Source of the DNA: Bretschneidera sinensis
Taxonomy: Eukaryota; Streptophyta; Magnoliopsida; Brassicales; Akaniaceae
Assembly: GCA_023935145.1 (NCBI GenBank)
Contig: CM043705.1
Span: 60,246,584-60,310,583 of the forward strand
Reading direction: 5' to 3'
Length of the DNA stretch: 64,000 nucleotides
How positions within the stretch are numbered: position 1 is the first letter of the stretch; each line of letters starts with the position of its first letter. The notes below the pieces were generated by a model that worked only from the letters and a program-made list of their open reading frames with translations, did no database searches and was not told where the DNA came from. Position numbers and translations under genes: made by a program. Positions 38,122 through 50,987 of the stretch are shown in pieces.

Positions 38122-40612
38122 ATGGGTGCTTGGCTTCCTATATTTCTTGCTGGTGCAATAGCTTTTGAAGTTTTTGGGGGAAAAGAGGAAGTCAAAGAAT
38201 GGTAGAAGAAATACGGGATCAAATTTAAACCTGACGACCCTTGCTATCCATGTAAGAAAGGCTATAGGACAGATTATGATTGTCGTAAGTGCAAAATAAA
38301 AGTAACCCTTTGGAATACAAAACGCCGCTATGAAGTATATAGATATGAAACGACTGATTATTGTAATTATTTTGAGGGGAGTTGGGATTATCACAATGAT
38401 ACCACGTCTTCTTACCCTTTTTACAGCTCAGAAAGTTGCCCTTTTATAGAAAAACAATTTGATTGCCATAAAAATGGTCGACCAGACAAAGATTATCTTA
38501 AGTACAGATGGAAGCCCAATTCATGCACGTTACCAAAGTACGTACATATTTACCAACCTTAATTTTCCTCTCTAAAGTCAATTACTAATTTAATAATTAA
38601 TTACATGACTTATAAGACAATTTATATATATAAACAGATTTAACGGGAAAGATTTCTTGAGGAGATTTAAAGGAAAACGGATCATGTTTATTGGGGATTC
38701 AATGGGTCTTAATCAATGGCAGTCACTCACATGCATGCTTCATACACCAGAACCACATGCTAAATATACCTTAACGAGGAAAAGAGGTCTCTCCACATTT
38801 AGCTTCCCGGTATGAGAATTTTCTTTTTCCTTTGAATTACTTTGTCTAAATTATCTTAGGTTAAATTTGGTATTCGTTTAAACTTTGGTGATGAACACTA
38901 CACTTTTCTTGTTAGTGTAATTTTTTTTTTAAAAGAAAAGAGAGGGGCAGTGCGTAGAAGAAGAAAGTTCGTCATCAAAATAATTCAGAGGTCCCCTTCA
39001 ATAATTGGGGAGAATATTTAGATTTCAATGCATCATTTGAATGAGTCACGTCAATATTATGGATGTTGAGACATTCATCCAATGATGAATCAATCTCATA
39101 AACCATTTTTTAATAAAAAGAAAAACAAAATCTATCTATGATACCCTTAATTCATGTAGTGGAGAATAAAACCACTAACCACTCATTTACTAAATTGTTA
39201 CGATTACTAAAATATCATACCGCACTTCAATTTCATTTTTCTTTTTGTAGAGCTACAATGTTTCGTTAATGTTCTCCCGCAATGCACTGCTAGTTGATGT
39301 TGTTAGGGAGAAAGGTCGGCGAATTTTAAAACTTAATTCCATTAACGATGGAGAAATATGGAAGGGAATCGATGCATTGATCTTCAATACATGGCATTGG
39401 TGGCTTCACAGTGGATCCAAAACACCGTAAGTTTTTCATTAACACTTGATTTGTGTCTCTAAATATTGAGGATTTTTGTTAACTGAAAAGTGCAATCAAT
39501 CATATATACCCTCTTCATATGTTTGTGTTCATAGATTGAATTCTATTAAAAAAGACAATTGATTCCCTTGAACCGCAATCTCAGGTGTCTATCCTTCAAA
39601 AATATTAGTTGAAGTTACTTTTGGTTTTATAGAACCTTATATATATACCAGGATCTTTCCATTACATTGGTTCATCACATGATTTCTGAGTTGTTCACTC
39701 TGACCTTGCATAGGAGGATCACAATCTCGTTGAAATTACAAATTTCCATGCATCTTGACCATTTCATATCGTTTTACCAAATAACTCAGGATTTTCCAAT
39801 AAAATTCAGAATTCGTGTGATATTTCGAAAATTCATTCAATTTCCATGAATAGATAGGTAATATTTCGAGGAATTTTTTTTTGTCAATTTCTGGAAATTG
39901 AACAAATTAATTCTTGATGATGGAATTTTTTACCCTGTTACAATTTCAAATTGAAATCGAAATTTTCATCTGTACTTCCGTATTTCTTTTAGTCTCGAAA
40001 TCTTTGTTGAAATCAAAATTAAAAACCTTGCTTTTATGTGATATTTCTATTCTAAAAAAAAAAATTAACCTTACAAATGGGATGTTATTCAAGATGGGGA
40101 ATCTACATACAAAGACATGGATCGCTTGGTTGCGTACGAGAAAGCATTGAATACGTGGGCTAGATGGGTAAATTCTAATGTGGATACTACCAAAACCAAA
40201 ATCTTCTTCCAGGGTGTTTCTCCAGATCATCACAAGTAAGTAAATTTCTATAGAGTGTCATATGTATTTGTTACATATCTTCATATTTTTCTTTCTTTTT
40301 TTTTAACACAGTTCAAGAGATTGGGGGGATCAAAATGCGAAGACTTGCAAAGGGGAAACACATCCATTGCTTGAGTCTAAGTATCCAGGAGGTTTACATA
40401 AAGCGGAAGCAATTCTAGAAAAAGTAATAGGTACAATGCAAAAGAAAGTTCATCTGCTTAATGTGACAACCTTATCACAACTAAGGAAAGATGGTCACCC
40501 CTCGTCCTACGGTCATGTAGAATCCCTTGGAACAGACTGCAGCCATTGGTGTCTCCCCGGACTTCCTGATACCTGGAATGAACTCCTATATGCAACTCTA
40601 CTTCAGAACTAG
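38122..40612 (+). pseudogene. TBL copy D5, early stop and lost acceptor
   Basis: Exons: 38,122-38,537, 38,638-38,809, 39,251-39,426, 40,077-40,235, 40,312-40,612, all of consensus length. Nonsense at codon 28 (the second Trp of [12 protein letters not shown] to TAG) ends translation right after the hydrophobic N-terminus. The intron 3 acceptor is also changed from ACAG to ACAA at 40,073-40,076. GDS (IGDSMGLNQW) and DCSH are otherwise present. It shares the early stop with D6. Confidence 0.9.
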
Positions 40613-42723
40613 ATTATTTTCAAATCAATGTTTTCCACAAGAAAGCATAACGTGAAACACACTTGTAATTCCTACCTTGTTCCTTAATGAATAACTAATC
40701 AAAATCTAACTAAATTATATAAAATCTTATTCCGGCCTACATGTACAAGTTAGTGGCTAAATAGAGTACCAAAAATAAGAAAAAAAAATAATAGATGGGA
40801 GAGGCTATTTCTGCAGCAGAAATTGCTTCTTCCACAAAATTATTTTGTTCTTTTTAGTGACGTATGTGTCATTAAAAGAAAAAAAAAATAATTTGAAAGC
40901 AGCTATGTCCTGTCAGCAAACCATATAGGAATTTATGTTGCAAAATCACGATTGTTGCTTCTTCCATTCAGCAAGAATTACTAGGTTAACACAACGGAGA
41001 GAAAGAAAGACCTGAAGAAGCAAGGTTTTCTTTTTCCTCACACTGACCGGGATTTATTTGTCGTTTTTGAAATTAAGCCAGTCTTCAACACAATTTACTA
41101 TTCTATATGAACAAGTGATCTTCCTAATAAAAAGTACTGTATGTTGATAAGACAGTGCTACTCTATACGCAGTTAAATACATTAAATCGATATCTTATTT
41201 TCTTCACATAATTACAATTCGAATTTACTTATACAATTGCAAATCTTTTACAAATTAAACAATCAATTTATTTTACATTGAACTCTAGCTTTTCTGGCCT
41301 ACTCCTCCTAGAGGTTGCACTGAATCCTGCCATATGTATGTGAGCTAAGATGGCGGTAGTGGTTCAAACCCGCTTCGTCGTCATCCCTATTGAATATTTG
41401 ACGCTGCGATTTCTGCTATTTTTAAAAGATTTTCCGTTATCTTATTAAAATATTCATCTAATTCCCCTCGAAAAAATATTTAATTCTATGTAGAAAAAGA
41501 ATTCATCTAAACAATTTAGTACTCTATCTAAAAGTTGTAATTATTTTTTTAGATATAAATATTACTCCATATAATTGACAGTAAAGTAATTAATATATAT
41601 ATCATGACAACATTCACGTAGGCAATGATGAGATGCTGAACATTTCATTTACCTTACACATATTGTAATTATTTGATTAAATGTGAAAAACGTTAAAAAG
41701 AAAAAAATAACTCCACTTAATTTCAAACTCAAATAGTGGCCTAAAAATTTTATTTAAAAAAATCATTGTCTTGAAAGAAGTTTATATACATTCAAAATTC
41801 AGGTACACATTAATCTTAAGTCACTTAAAATAATAGTTTCCTCGTGTTTATTTGCCTAATCCAATTCAAATAACATATTAGTTTTTATATAAATTAATTT
41901 CTCTCATTGTTAACAAAAATAGTTTAAAATATAAACTACTGCAACAGTACTATAGTGTTGGCACGCGCATTGCACGAGTACATAATTTGTATATATTATA
42001 ATTTATGAAAGACTTGGGTAAAATGTCATTAGCTTCCATTTTTTGGATTTTGTTTTCAAACTACGGAATTTGATATTTGCTGATATGTGAGATGTATGAC
42101 ATTTATCGGAGATGTTCCCAATTCTTTATTGGTTTTAAACCGCATTCATAGTGGAGAAAGTGAAAAACCAAATAAACACATGGGATCAAAATGAAATTAC
42201 CCAAAAAAAAATATATGAATGGATCAGAGAACCCATAATTGCTAGCTAGCGTGGAAACTGAAACAAGAATACAATAAAAAACAAAATTGAAAGAGAAGAA
42301 AATCCAAGGCTTTTTGCATTAAATTTCTTATTTTCTTTTGGTTATAATTATTAAAGTTAAACTTCTACCAATTAAATGGAACAAAAATTACGATCTCAAA
42401 CTCACGGAAAATTACGCTCGAGCTCACCAAATCAGTTACCAATTAATATATCCTTCACTGCAACGTAAAAAAGCGTATGTAAATGGACGGAAACTGAAGA
42501 TGAGTAATCATTTCTTTTTTCTCTACAGGTTTTACGAACTGCATAATTATTATCTTTTATAAAGCTATAAAGCAAGTAGCTTCATTACTCCACTACTACA
42601 GCAGTATTTAAGAGTTAATTAATCAACGGGCTTTGAGTTGTTGATGAACAAAATGAATTAGTAGTAATAAGACCATCTCCTTAATTATTTTTGTGTCTTG
42701 TATTTAAACACTGACGATAAAAA
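40613..42723 (+). other. Spacer upstream of TBL copy D6
   Basis: 2,111 bp, the repeated family spacer, no gene seen. The G-box-like word reads GCACGCGCATTGCACG near 41,961, so the CACGTG core is mutated here. The TATAAAGCTATAAAG region is near 42,558-42,572. Confidence 0.58.
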
Positions 42724-43680
42724 ATGGGTGCTTGGCTTCCTATATTTCTTGCTGGTGCAATAGCTTTTGAAGTTTTTGGGGGAAAAGAGGAAGTCAAAGA
42801 ATGGTAGAAGAAATACGGGATCAAATTTAAACCTGACGACCCTTGCTATCCATGTAAGAAAGGCTATAGGACAGATTATGATTGTCGTAAGTGCAAAATA
42901 AAAGTAACCCTTTGGAATACAAAACGCCGCTATGAAGTATATAGATATGAAACGACTGATTATTGTAATTATTTTGAGGGGAGTTGGGATTATCACAATG
43001 ATACCACATCTTCTTACCCTTTTTACAGCTCAGAAAGTTGCCCTTTTATAGAAAAACAATTTGATTGCCATAAAAATGGTCGACCAGACAAAGATTATCT
43101 TAAGTACAGATGGAAGCCCAATTCATGCACGTTACCAAAGTACGTACATATTTACCAACCTTAATTTTCCTCTCTAAAGTCAATTACTAATTTAATAATT
43201 AATTACATGACTTATAAGACAATTTATATATATAAACAGATTTAACGGGAAAGATTTCTTGAGGAGATTTAAAGGAAAACAGATCATGTTTATTGGGGAT
43301 TCAATGGGTCTTAATCAATGGCAGTCACTCACATGCATGCTTCATACACCAGAACCACATGCTAAATATACCTTAACGAGGAAAAGAGGTCTCTCCACAT
43401 TTAGCTTCCCGGTATGAGAATTTTCTTTTTCCTTTGAATTACTTTGTCTAAATTATCTTAGGTTAAATTTGGTATTCGTTTAAACTTTGGTGATGAACAC
43501 TACACTTTTCTTGTTAGTGTAATTTTTTTTTTAAAAAAAAAGAGAAATAATTCAGAGGCCCCTTCAATAATTGGGGAGAATATTTAGATTTCAATGCATC
43601 ATTTGAATGAGTCACGTCAATATTATGGATGTTGAGACATTCATCCAATGATGAATCAATCTCATAAACCATTTTTTAAT
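42724..43680 (+). pseudogene. TBL copy D6, exons 1-2 only, cut by the satellite
   Basis: Exon 1 is 42,724-43,139 and exon 2 is 43,240-43,411, followed by 269 bp of intron 2 that has its own deletion of about 38 bp near 43,545. The copy then ends at the satellite boundary. Codon 28 carries the same TGG to TAG nonsense as D5. PMR5N and IGDSMGLNQW are present in sequence; exons 3-5 with the DxxH motif are gone. This is the last unit of the TBL array. Confidence 0.89.
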
Positions 43681-44599
43681 ATTCTAAACTGCATACAGAT
43701 AATTCAGAAATCAGATTCTCAACAAAATGTGGAAACTAAATGGTTAAACTCAAATTTCAAAACCAACATGAACTAAATATATAGCACATATCAGTCCAGT
43801 TTTTAGAGCAACACTTACGCTAGATAACATGTTAAAGAACAGAAAAGATGAAGGAATACTGAAAAAGATGGGAAAGAGGGGTCATACAGAAACTGTTCCA
43901 ACACAGTGTACTTTAAAAGTTCATCCTTTTATCCATATTCATATTTGAAACTAGAAAGTCTCAAAATTCAGAAATGTCATCTGAACCAGTGAATGATGAG
44001 ACATCAAGTTCGGCAGAAACTCATGCCCTCGAGGTAACATATTGTAAACCAAGCCAAACAGGTTATTTTATTTATTTCCCTTTTATTGCATAACAAACAG
44101 TTTAAAGAAAATGAGTATTCTAAGCTGCATACAGATAATTCAGAAATCAAATTCTCAACAAAATGTAGAAACTAAATGGTTAAACTCAAATTTCAAAACC
44201 ATCATGAACGCAATATATAGCACATATCACTCCAGTTTTTAGACCAACACTTATGCTAGATAACATGTTAAACAACAGAAAAGATGAAGGAATACTGAAA
44301 AAGATGGGAAAGAGGGATCCTACAGAAACTATTCGAACACAGTTTACTTTAAAAGTTCATCCTTTTATCTATATTCATATTTGAAACTAGAAAGTCTAAA
44401 AATTCAGAAATGTCATCTGAACCAGTGAATGATGATACGTCAAGTTCGGCAGAAACTCATGCCCTTGAGGTAACATATTGTATACCCAGCCAAACAGGTT
44501 ATTTTATTTATTTCCCTTTTATTGCATACCAAATAGTTTAAAGAATTTGAGTATTCTAAGCTGCATACAGATAATTCAGAAATCAGATTCTCAACTAAA

Positions 44600-46900
44600 T
44601 GTGGAAACTAAATGGTTAAACACAAATTTCAAAACCATCATGAACGCAATATATAGCACATATCAGTCCAGTTTTTAGAGCAACACTTATGCTAGATAAC
44701 ATGTTAAACAACAGAAAAGATGAAGGAATACTGAAAAAGATGGGAAAGAGGGATCCTACAGAAACTCTTCCATCACAGTTTACTCTAAAAGTTCATACTT
44801 TTATCCATATTCATATTTGAAACTAGAAAGTCTAAAAAAACATAAATGTCATATGAACCAGTGAATGATGAGACATCAAGTTCGGCAGAAACTCATTCCC
44901 TCGAGGTAACATATTGTAAACCCAGCCAAACAGGTTATTTTATTTATTTCCCTTTTATTGCATACCAAACAGTTTAAAGAATTTGAGTATTCTAAGCTGC
45001 ATACAGATAATTCAGAAATCAGATTCTCAACAAAATGTGGAAACTAAATGGTTAAACTCAAATTTCTAAACCAACATGAACTCAATATATAGCACATATC
45101 AGTCCAGTTTTTAGAGCAACACTTACGCTAGATAACATGTTAAACAACAGAAAAGATGAGGGAATACTGAAAAAGATGGGAAAGAGGGATCCTACAGAAA
45201 CTGTTCCAACACACTTTACTTTAAAAGTTCATCCTTTTATCCATATTCATATTTGAAACTAGAAAGTCTCAAAATTCAGAAATGTCATCTGAACCAGTGA
45301 ATGATAAGACATCAAGTTCTGTAGAAACTCATGCCCTCGAGGTAACATATTGTAAACCCAGCCAAACAGGTTATTTTATTTATTTCCCTTTTATTGCATA
45401 GCAAACAGTTTAAAGAATTTGAGTATTCTAAGCTGCATACAGATAATTCAGAAATCAGATTCTCAACAAAATGTGGAAACTAAATGGTTAAACTCAAATT
45501 TCAAAACCAACATGAAGTCAATATATAGCACATATCAGTCCAGTTTTTAGAGCAACACTTATGCTAGATAACATGTTAAACAACAGAAAAGATGAAGGAA
45601 TACTGAAAAAGATGGGAAAGAGGGATCCTACAGAAACTCTTCCATCACAGTTTACTCTAAAAGTTCATACTTTTATCCATATTCATATTTGAAACTAGAA
45701 AGTCTAAAAAAACATAAATGTCATATGAACCAGTGAATGATGAGACATCAAGTTCGGCAGAAACTCATTCCCTCGAGGTAACATATTGTAAACCCAGCCA
45801 AACAGGTTATTTTATTTATTTCCCTTTTATTGCATACCAAACAGTTTAAAGAATTTGAGTATTCTAAGCTGCATACAGATAATTCAGAAATCAGATTCTC
45901 AACAAAATGTGGAAACTAAATGGTTAAACTCAAATTTCAAAACCAACATGAACTCAATATATAGCACATATCAGTCCAGTTTTTAGAGCAACACTTACGC
46001 TAGATAACATGTTAAACAACAGAAAAGATGAGGGAATACTGAAAAAGATGGGAAAGAGGGATCCTACAGAAACTGTTCCAACACACTTTACTTTAAAAGT
46101 TCATCCTTTTATCCATATTCATATTTGAAACTAGAAAGACTCAAAATTCAGAAATGTCATCTGAACCAGCGAATGATAAGACATCAAGTTCTGCAGAAAC
46201 TCATGCCCTCGAGGTAACATATTGTAAACCCAGCCAAACAGGTTATTTTATTTATTTCCCTTTTATTTAATAGCAAACAGTTTAAAGAATTTGAGTATTC
46301 TAAGCTGCATACAGATAATTCAGAAATCAGATTCTCAACAAAATGTGGAAACTAAATGGTTAAACTCAAATTTCAAAACCAACATGAACTCAATATATAG
46401 CACATATCAGTCCAGTTTTTAGAGCAACACTTATGCTAGATAACATGTTAAACAACAGAAAAGATGAAGGAATACTGAAAAAGATGGGAAAGAGGGATCC
46501 TACAGAAACTCTTCCATCACAGTTTACTCTAAAAGTTCATACTTTTATCCATATTCATATTTGAAACTAGAAAGTCTAAAAAAACATAAATGTCATATGA
46601 ACCAGTGAATGATGAGACATCAAGTTCGGCAGAAACTCATTCCCTCGAGGTAACATATTGTAAACCCAGCCAAACAAGTTATTTTATTTATTTCCCTTTT
46701 ATTGCATACCAAACAGTTTAAAGAATTTGAGTATTCTAAGCTGCATACAGATAATTCAGAAATCAGATTCTCAACAAAATGTGGAAACTAAATGGTTAAA
46801 CTCAAATTTCTAAACCAACATGAACTCAATATATAGCACATATCAGTCCAGTTTTTAGAGCAACACTTCCGCTAGATAACATGTTAAACAACAGAAAAGA
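44600..46900. repeat. Dimeric higher-order block in the satellite
   Basis: Two monomer types alternate. One type has ACTTATGCT, CTCTTCCATCAC and TCTAAAAAAACATAAATG; the other has ACTTACGCT and GTTCCAACACAC. The TCTAAAAAAACATAAA variant recurs at 44,831, 45,703 and 46,575, exactly 872 bp (two monomers) apart. Block edges are approximate. Confidence 0.75.
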
Positions 46901-49900
46901 TGAGGGAATACTGAAAAAGATGGGAAAGAGGGATCCTACAGAAACTGTTCCAACACACTTTACTTTAAAAGTTCATCCTTTTATCCATATTCATATTTGA
47001 AACTAGAAAGTCTCAAAATTCAGAAATGTCATCTGAACCAGTGAATGATAAGACATCAAGTTCTGTAGAAACTCATGCCCTCGAGGTAACATATTGTAAA
47101 CCCAGCCAAACAGGTTATTTTATTTATTTCCCTTTTATTGCATAGCAAACAGTTTAAAGAATTTGAGTATTCTAAGCTGCATACAGATAATTCAGAAATC
47201 AGATTCTCAACAAAATGTGGAAACTAAATGGTTAAACTCAAATTTCAAAACCAACATGAAGTCAATATATAGCACATATCAGTCCAGTTTTTAGAGCAAC
47301 ACTTACGCTAGATAACATGTTAAACAACAGAAAAGATGAGGGAATACTGAAAAAGATGGGAAAGAGGGATCCTACAGAAACTGTTCCAACACACTTTACT
47401 TTAAAAGTTCATCCTTTTATCCATATTCATATTTGAAACTAGAAAGTCTCAAAATTCAGAAATGTCATCTGAACCAGCGAATGATAAGACATCAAGTTCT
47501 GCAGAAACTCATGCCCTCGAGGTAACATATTGTAAACCCAGCCAAACAGGTTATTTTATTTATTTCCCTTTTATTGCATAGCAAACAGTTTAAAGAATTT
47601 GAGTATTCTAAGCTGCATACAGATAATTCAGAAATCAGATTCTCAACAAAATGTGGAAACTAAATGGTTAAACTCAAATTTCAAAACCAACATGAAGTCA
47701 ATATATAGCACATATCAGTCCAGTTTTTAGAGCAACACTTACGCTAGATAACATGTTAAACAACAGAAAAGATGAGGGAATACTGAAAAAGATGGGAAAG
47801 AGGGATCCTACAGAAACTGTTCCAACACACTTTACTTTAAAAGTTCATCCTTTTATCCATATTCATATTTGAAACTAGAAAGTCTCAAAATTCAGAAATG
47901 TCATCTGAACCAGCGAATGATAAGACATCAAGTTCTGCAGAAACTCATGCCCTCGAGGTAACATATTGTAAACCCAGCCAAACAGGTTATTTTATTTATT
48001 TCCCTTTTATTGCATAGCAAACAGTTTAAAGAATTTGAGTATTCTAAGCTGCATACAGATAATTCAGAAATCAGATTCTCAACAAAATGTGGAAACTAAA
48101 TGGTTAAACTCAAATTTCAAAACCAACATGAACTCAATATATAGCACATATCAGTCCAGTTTTTAGAGCAACACTTACGCTAGATAACATGTTAAACAAC
48201 AGAAAAGATGAGGGAATACTGAAAAAGATGGGAAAGAGGGATCCTACAGAAACTGTTCCAACACACTTTACTTTAAAAGTTCATCCTTTTATCCATATTC
48301 ATATTTGAAACTAGAAAGACTCAAAATTCAGAAATGTCATCTGAACCAGTGAATGATGAGACATCAAGTTCGGCAGAAACTCATTCCCTCGAGGTAACAT
48401 ATTGTAAACCCAGCCAAACAGGTTATTTTATTTATTTCCCTTTTATTGCATACCAAACAGTTTAAAGAATTTGAGTATTCTAAGCTGCATACAGATAATT
48501 CAGAAATCAGATTCTCAACAAAATGTGGAAACTAAATGGTTAAACTCAAATTTCAAAACCAACATGAACTCAATATATAGCACATATCAGTCCAGTTTTT
48601 AGAGCAACACTTACGCTAGATAACATGTTAAACAACAGAAAAGATGAGGGAATACTGAAAAAGATGGGAAAGAGGGATCCTACAGAAACTGTTCCAACAC
48701 ACTTTACTTTAAAAGTTCATCCTTTTATCCATATTCATATTTGAAACTAGAAAGTCTCAAAATTCAGAAATGTCATCTGAACCAGTGAATGATAAGACAT
48801 CAAGTTCTGTAGAAACTCATGCCCTCGAGGTAACATATTGTAAACCCAGCCAAACAGGTTATTTTATTTATTTCCCTTTTATTGCATAGCAAACAGTTTA
48901 AAGAATTTGAGTATTCTAAGCTGCATACAGATAATTCAGAAATCAGATTCTCAACAAAATGTGGAAACTAAATGGTTAAACTCAAATTTCAAAACCAACA
49001 TGAAGTCAATATATAGCACATATCAGTCCAGTTTTTAGAGCAACACTTACGCTAGATAACATGTTAAACAACAGAAAAGATGAGGGAATACTGAAAAAGA
49101 TGGGAAAGAGGGATCCTACAGAAACTGTTCCAACACACTTTACTTTAAAAGTTCATCCTTTTATCCATATTCATATTTGAAACTAGAAAGTCTCAAAATT
49201 CAGAAATGTCATCTGAACCAGCGAATGATAAGACATCAAGTTCTGCAGAAACTCATGCCCTCGAGGTAACATATTGTAAACCCAGCCAAACAGGTTATTT
49301 TATTTATTTCCCTTTTATTGCATAGCAAACAGTTCAAAGAATTTGAGTATTCTAAGCTGCATACAGATAATTCAGAAATCAGATTCTCAACAAAATGTGG
49401 AAACTAAATGGTTAAACTCAAATTTCAAAACCAACATGAACTCAATATATAGCACATATCAGTCCAGTTTTTAGAGCAACACTTATGCTAGATAACATGT
49501 TAAACAACAGAAAAGATGAAGGAATACTGAAAAAGATGGGAAAGAGGGATCCTACAGAAACTCTTCCATCACAGTTTACTCTAAAAGTTCATACTTTTAT
49601 CCATATTCATATTTGAAACTAGAAAGTCTAAAAAAACAGAAATGTCATATGAACCAGTGAATGATGAGACATCAAGTTCGGCAGAAACTCATTCCCTCGA
49701 GGTAACATATTGTAAACCCAGCCAAACAGGTTATTTTATTTATTTCCCTTTTATTGCATACCAAACAATTTAAAGAATTTGAGTATTCTAAGCTGCATAC
49801 AGATAATTCAGAAATCAGATTCTCAACAAAATGTGGAAACTAAATGGTTAAACTCAAATTTCTAAACCAACATGAACTCAATATATAGCACATATCAGTC

Positions 49901-50987
49901 CAGTTTTTAGAGCAACACTTACGCTAGATAACATGTTAAACAACAGAAAAGATGAGGGAATACTGAAAAAGATGGGAAAGAGGGATCCTACAGAAACTGT
50001 TCCAACACACTTTACTTTAAAAGTTCATCCTTTTATCCATATTCATATTTGAAACTAGAAAGTCTCAAAATTCAGAAATGTCATCTGAACCAGTGAATGA
50101 TAAGACATCAAGTTCTGTAGAAACTCATGCCCTCGAGGTAACATATTGTAAACCCAGCCAAACAGGTTATTTTATTTATTTCCCTTTTATTGCATAGCAA
50201 ACAGTTTAAAGAATTTGAGTATTCTAAGCTGCATACAGATAATTCAGAAATCAGATTCTCAACAAAATGTGGAAACTAAATGGTTAAACTCAAATTTCTA
50301 AACCAACATGAACTCAATATATAGCACATATCAGTCCAGTTTTTAGAGCAACACTTACGCTAGATAACATGTTAAACAACAGAAAAGATGAGGGAATACT
50401 GAAAAAGATGGGAAAGAGGGATCCTACAGAAACTGTTCCAACCCACTTTACTTTAAAAGTTCATCCTTTTATCCATATTCATATTTGAAACTAGAAAGTC
50501 TCAAAATTCAGAAATGTCATCTGAACCAGTGAATGATAAGACATCAAGTTCTGTAGAAACTCATGCCCTCGAGGTAACATATTGTAAACCCAGCCAAACA
50601 GGTTATTTTATTTATTTCCCTTTTATTGCATAGCAAACAGTTTAAAGAATTTGAGTATTCTAAGCTGCATACAGATAATTCAGAAATCAGATTCTCAACA
50701 AAATGTGGAAACTAAATTGTTAAACTCAAATTTCAAAACCAACATGAACTCAATATATAGCACATATCAGTCCAGTTTTTAGAGCAACACTTACGCTAGA
50801 TAACATGTTAAACAACAGAAAAGATGAGGGAATACTGAAAAAGATGGGAAAGAGGGATCCTACAGAAACTGTTCCAACACAGTTTACTTTAAAAGTTCAT
50901 CCCTTTATCCATATTCATATTTGAAACTAGAAAGTCTCAAAATTCAGAAATGTCATCTGAACCAGCGAATGATAAGACATCAAGTTC

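Noticed and set aside
44478..44678. 66-codon frame repeated at 44,478, 51,452, 54,066, 57,118, 58,862 and 63,220
   Set aside because: It is the same satellite variant each time, open only because a few point changes remove stops; other monomers lack it and it spans the putative splice region. It marks a monomer type, not a gene.
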